Shown: piece after piece, positions 5,960-6,371 of the stretch | Layout of the letters: each line of letters opens with the position of its first letter | Position numbering within the stretch: the first letter of the stretch is position 1 | Assembly (NCBI GenBank): GCA_009692275.1 | Contig: SHZL01000164.1 | Coordinates: forward strand, 1-6,371 | Length of the DNA stretch: 6,371 bases | From: Lysobacterales bacterium | GTDB taxonomy: Bacteria; Pseudomonadota; Gammaproteobacteria; Xanthomonadales; SZUA-36 | Direction of reading: 5' to 3' | Notes under the pieces: model-generated | Database searches by the model: none | Told to the model about the DNA's origin: nothing | Seen by the model: the letters and a program-made list of their open reading frames with translations, nothing else | Position numbers and translations under genes: made by a program

Positions 5960-5993
5960 GGCGGGTGGAAACATGAATTTAAGGAGCTCCGGT
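5935..5993 (+). repeat. 8-bp inverted repeat spanning promoter and mltD start site
   Basis: ACCGGAGC (5935-5942) and GCTCCGGT (5986-5993) are perfect reverse complements separated by 43 bases. The right arm covers the last base of the Shine-Dalgarno, the spacer and the first two bases of the GTG start. The left arm is upstream of the proposed transcription start, so pairing could occur only in read-through RNA from gloB. Function is not established. Confidence 0.45.
5981..5986 (+). promoter_or_regulatory. Shine-Dalgarno site of mltD
   Basis: AAGGAG, a strong match, 5 bases before GTG 5992-5994. It fixes the start; the ATG at 5973-5975 is out of frame with the lipoprotein signal. The overlapping GGAGCTCC (5983-5990) is a perfect palindrome without a loop. 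Confidence 0.75.
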
Positions 5994-6371
5994 GCCATTT
6001 CGCTCGCTGGCTGCTGTGTCTGTTCTACTATTGCTCGCAGGTTGTGCTACAACCGGCAGCGAGAAGCATAACCAAGTCCAGACCACACCGCTCCCAACCC
6101 CCATCGTTGTCAATGAATTTTCATCCGCGGCCGCTGTGGATGAGCACTTGTACGTTCCCTCCTGGGTCTATGGCGCACAAGAGTACCCTGACGTCTGGAC
6201 GAGACTCGTGGACCAGTTTGCCCTGCCCGACTGCGCGCAACATGAGGCCAGCCTTGAGTGGGCAAACTGGTACGCAAACCAGCAGGAGTACATGAATCGA
6301 ATTTTCAAGCGCGCCCAACCATGGATTTTTTATGTTGCACAGGAGTTGGAGCGGCGCAACATGCCGGGCGA
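5992..6371 (+). CDS. mltD: Membrane-bound lytic murein transglycosylase D (partial, N-terminus)
   Basis: The first 126 codons of a lipoprotein cut by the right edge. The signal peptide is MPFRSLAAVSVLLLLAGC, with lipobox LAGC (15-18) and lipidated Cys18; the +2 residue is Ala, which favours outer-membrane sorting by Lol. After a Thr/Pro-rich linker, the segment DVWTRLVDQFALPD is followed by YVAQELERRNMPG near the edge. This matches the MltD pre-catalytic region (E. coli ...WIAGQVKKRNMP, just before ELVLLPIVES). The SLT catalytic domain and LysM repeats would lie beyond the window, so activity cannot be checked. Start is GTG 5992-5994 with AAGGAG 5 bases upstream. In Pseudomonas, as I recall, mltD also follows gloB. 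MltD cleaves glycan strands non-hydrolytically in the periplasm. Confidence 0.9.
   Translation, partial: MPFRSLAAVSVLLLLAGCATTGSEKHNQVQTTPLPTPIVVNEFSSAAAVDEHLYVPSWVYGAQEYPDVWTRLVDQFALPDCAQHEASLEWANWYANQQEYMNRIFKRAQPWIFYVAQELERRNMPG

Noticed and set aside
1..6371. Defence island, phage, transposon, CRISPR, tRNA or toxin-antitoxin content
   Set aside because: No matching proteins, terminal repeats, arrays or RNA folds were seen; all the genes except the partial regulator and the methyltransferase-like gene are recognisable housekeeping genes.

Overview
The window looks like ordinary chromosomal core sequence from a gammaproteobacterium, GC-rich, densely coding and without mobile elements. The best pointers are a bacterial GltX with its zinc-site cysteines at the same positions as in E. 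coli, MltF- and MltD-type lytic transglycosylases, and a methyltransferase-rnhA-dnaQ operon divergent from gloB-mltD. That last order is the one I remember from Pseudomonas; in E. coli rnhA and dnaQ are instead divergent. A Pseudomonas-like or marine Pseudomonadales/Cellvibrionales-type organism is my inference, and I cannot name a species.

Layout. Left (1-1635, minus strand): gltX, followed downstream by the first 51 codons of a helix-turn-helix regulator, probably of the WYL class, which runs off the left edge. The 69-base gap between them holds a 14-bp tandem repeat and a four-tract G-quadruplex motif on the transcribed sense. Centre-left (1636-3272): a 122-base divergent promoter region, then mltF on the plus strand. 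Centre (3186-5076, minus strand): a compact operon of a SAM-methyltransferase-like protein, rnhA (RNase HI) and dnaQ (proofreading subunit of DNA polymerase III), with gaps of about 20 bases. The end of dnaQ overlaps the end of mltF tail to tail by 87 bases. Right (5077-6371, plus strand): gloB (glyoxalase II) and the start of mltD, a lipoprotein cut by the window edge.

Functionally this is housekeeping: tRNA charging, peptidoglycan turnover (mltF, mltD), replication fidelity and RNA-DNA hybrid removal (dnaQ, rnhA), and methylglyoxal detoxification (gloB). No stretch over 300 bases lacks a gene. I saw no tRNA, rRNA, CRISPR array, insertion sequence or convincing intrinsic terminator. I did not find an undescribed system. 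The points most worth a second look are the G-quadruplex/tandem repeat before the regulator, the in-register antisense overlap of mltF with the DnaQ polymerase-binding tail, and an 8-bp inverted repeat that could mask the mltD start site in read-through transcripts.
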